Notes under the pieces: model-generated
The model's database searches: none
The model's input: the letters and a program-made list of their open reading frames with translations, nothing else
What the model was told of the DNA's origin: nothing
Assembly: GCA_945952425.1 (NCBI GenBank)
Contig: CAMFIX010000170.1
Span: 1 to 6,619 of the forward strand
Source: an uncultured Pseudorhodobacter sp.
Lineage (GTDB): Bacteria > Pseudomonadota > Alphaproteobacteria > Rhodobacterales > Rhodobacteraceae
Reading direction: 5' to 3'
Length of the DNA: 6,619 nt
Program-made: the position numbers and the translations under genes
Shown: piece by piece, positions 5,944 through 6,619 of the stretch
Numbering within the stretch: position 1 is the stretch's first letter
Layout of the letters: every line of letters starts with the position of its first letter

Positions 5944-6417
5944 ATGATCCCCAACCTTGTCTCGGCCGATCCCTCGGCCGTCCTTGCCATTGCCCGCGCT
6001 TGGATCGGCACACCCTACCTCCACCAATCCTCGGCCCAGGGCGTCGGCGCGGATTGCCTCGGCCTCGCACGCGGAGTCTGGCGCGGATTGCACGGCGGCG
6101 AACCTTGGCAGGTTCCGCCCTATACCCGGGACTGGGGCGAAGCCGGTGCGCGCGAAGTCCTGGCGGATGCCGCCCGTGCAGCCCTGATAGAGATCCCGGT
6201 CCAAGCCGCCGGACCCGGTGCGCTGATCCTCTTCCGCATGGTTGCGGGCTCCCCGGCCAAGCACTGCGGCGTGCTGGGCGAAAGCCTGATCCGGCCGAGT
6301 TTCATCCATGCCTATGACCGGACCGGGGTCATCGAAGAACCGCTGACCGAGGCCTGGATGCGGCGCGCGGCCTTCGCCTTTCTCTTTCCGGCAGCAAGCA
6401 CCGAAGGGGTAATTTGA
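5944..6417 (+). CDS. NlpC/P60 family tail-associated cell wall peptidase (GTA g14-like)
   Basis: Encodes 157 aa predicted to cleave peptide bonds in peptidoglycan during DNA entry. The NlpC/P60 fold is visible: AIARAWIGTPYLHQSSAQGV (residues 15-34) leads to GADCLGL with the likely nucleophile Cys38. KHCGV supplies His107, and FIHAY supplies His122 as probable third catalytic residue. Length and order match the phage/GTA subfamily. Many relatives, as I recall, read GCDC at the active site, whereas this one reads GADC, keeping the catalytic cysteine but losing the preceding one. No signal peptide is visible, fitting a virion component. The gene follows a 12-nt gap with only a poor ribosome binding site (GGA at 5933-5935), and its stop overlaps the next start as TGATG. 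Confidence 0.92.
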   Translation: MIPNLVSADPSAVLAIARAWIGTPYLHQSSAQGVGADCLGLARGVWRGLHGGEPWQVPPYTRDWGEAGAREVLADAARAALIEIPVQAAGPGALILFRMVAGSPAKHCGVLGESLIRPSFIHAYDRTGVIEEPLTEAWMRRAAFAFLFPAASTEGVI

Positions 6418-6619
6418 TGGCCTCCATCGTTCTTGCGGCGACGGGTGCCTCGATCGGCGCCGGGTTCGGCGGCACGATCCTCGGGCTTTCCGGCGCGGCG
6501 CTGGGCCAGGCGGCAGGGTCGATCCTCGGCACGATCATCGATGCAAAGATCGTGGCCTCCTTTGCCCCGAACCAGGTCTCAGAAGGGGCGCGGCTGGAGA
6601 GCCTGCGGGTGACGTCATC
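6417..6619 (+). CDS. Tail tip (megatron-like, GTA g15-like) protein, N-terminal fragment
   Basis: Only the first 67 codons are inside the window and the frame is open at the edge. The ATG overlaps the peptidase stop by one base and has GAAGGGG at 6403-6409 with a 7-nt spacer. The sequence starts MASIVLAATGASIGAG and has a strongly hydrophobic Gly/Ala-rich segment at residues 4-41, followed by a more polar stretch (SEGARLESLRV) as in N-termini of GTA gene 15-type proteins. Those proteins are very large (over 1000 residues) and form the central tip that contacts the cell surface. Position directly after the NlpC/P60 gene supports the call. Because most of the protein is missing, TIM-barrel and other downstream domains cannot be checked. 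Confidence 0.8.
   Translation, partial: MASIVLAATGASIGAGFGGTILGLSGAALGQAAGSILGTIIDAKIVASFAPNQVSEGARLESLRVTS

Noticed and set aside
5965..5985. Short direct repeat CTCGGCCGATCC/CTCGGCCGTCC
   Set aside because: It is a chance repeat of Ser-Ala-Asp/Ser-Ala-Val codons within the peptidase gene and is not part of an array or attachment site.
5458..6309. 283-codon open frame on the - strand opposite the hub and peptidase genes
   Set aside because: It overlaps two confidently recognised + strand genes and has a low-complexity Gly/Arg/Ala-rich sequence with no motif.

Overview
The window is a continuous stretch of phage tail morphogenesis genes, all on the + strand, of the long-tailed (siphovirus-like) type shared by Rhodobacterales prophages and by the gene transfer agent (GTA) of Rhodobacter capsulatus. 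The DNA is GC-rich with strong G/C bias at third codon positions. The protein families at the right-hand end (DUF2460, DUF2163, GTA-type NlpC/P60 peptidase, start of a megatron-like protein) point to an alphaproteobacterial host, most likely Rhodobacterales (Rhodobacter/Paracoccus-like). No integrase, capsid gene or host gene is present, so prophage and free phage cannot be told apart here.

Layout: 1-36 is the last codons of an upstream gene. 61-1329 is the tail tube protein, enlarged by an internal domain. 1329-2011 is the tail assembly chaperone locus, with an upstream frame (1329-1784) and a -1 frame (to 2011) joined by a predicted programmed ribosomal frameshift at A AAA AAC (1667-1673), followed after 7 nt by a 12-bp hairpin (1681-1712). 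2004-4436 is an 810-aa tape measure protein. 4436-5062 is a DUF2460 distal tail protein. 5059-5931 is a DUF2163 baseplate hub protein with four cysteines spaced like the iron-sulfur ligands of lambda gpL. 5944-6417 is an NlpC/P60 cell wall peptidase. 6417 to the window end is the N-terminus of a large tail tip (megatron-like) protein.

The genes are packed into one apparent operon. Four junctions overlap as TGATG, ATGA or an 8-nt overlap, and the only gaps are 24 nt (37-60) and 12 nt (5932-5943). This implies co-transcription and translational coupling. I see no promoter, terminator, tRNA, CRISPR array or insertion sequence, and no gene-free stretch over 300 bases. Functionally, the tape measure protein, held soluble by the chaperone pair, sets tail length while tube subunits polymerise around it. 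The distal tail, hub, peptidase and megatron-like proteins form the tip that contacts and penetrates the cell envelope.

The most informative signals are the complete frameshift cassette (slippery site, spacer, hairpin, zinc-ribbon extension), the extra domain in the tail tube protein, the Fe-S-like cysteine pattern in the hub, and the glycine-zipper start of the last gene. The tape measure protein is several times longer than that of the short-tailed RcGTA, so this is better read as a true phage or prophage tail than as a GTA cluster. I found no wholly new system; the novelty lies in details of known tail components.
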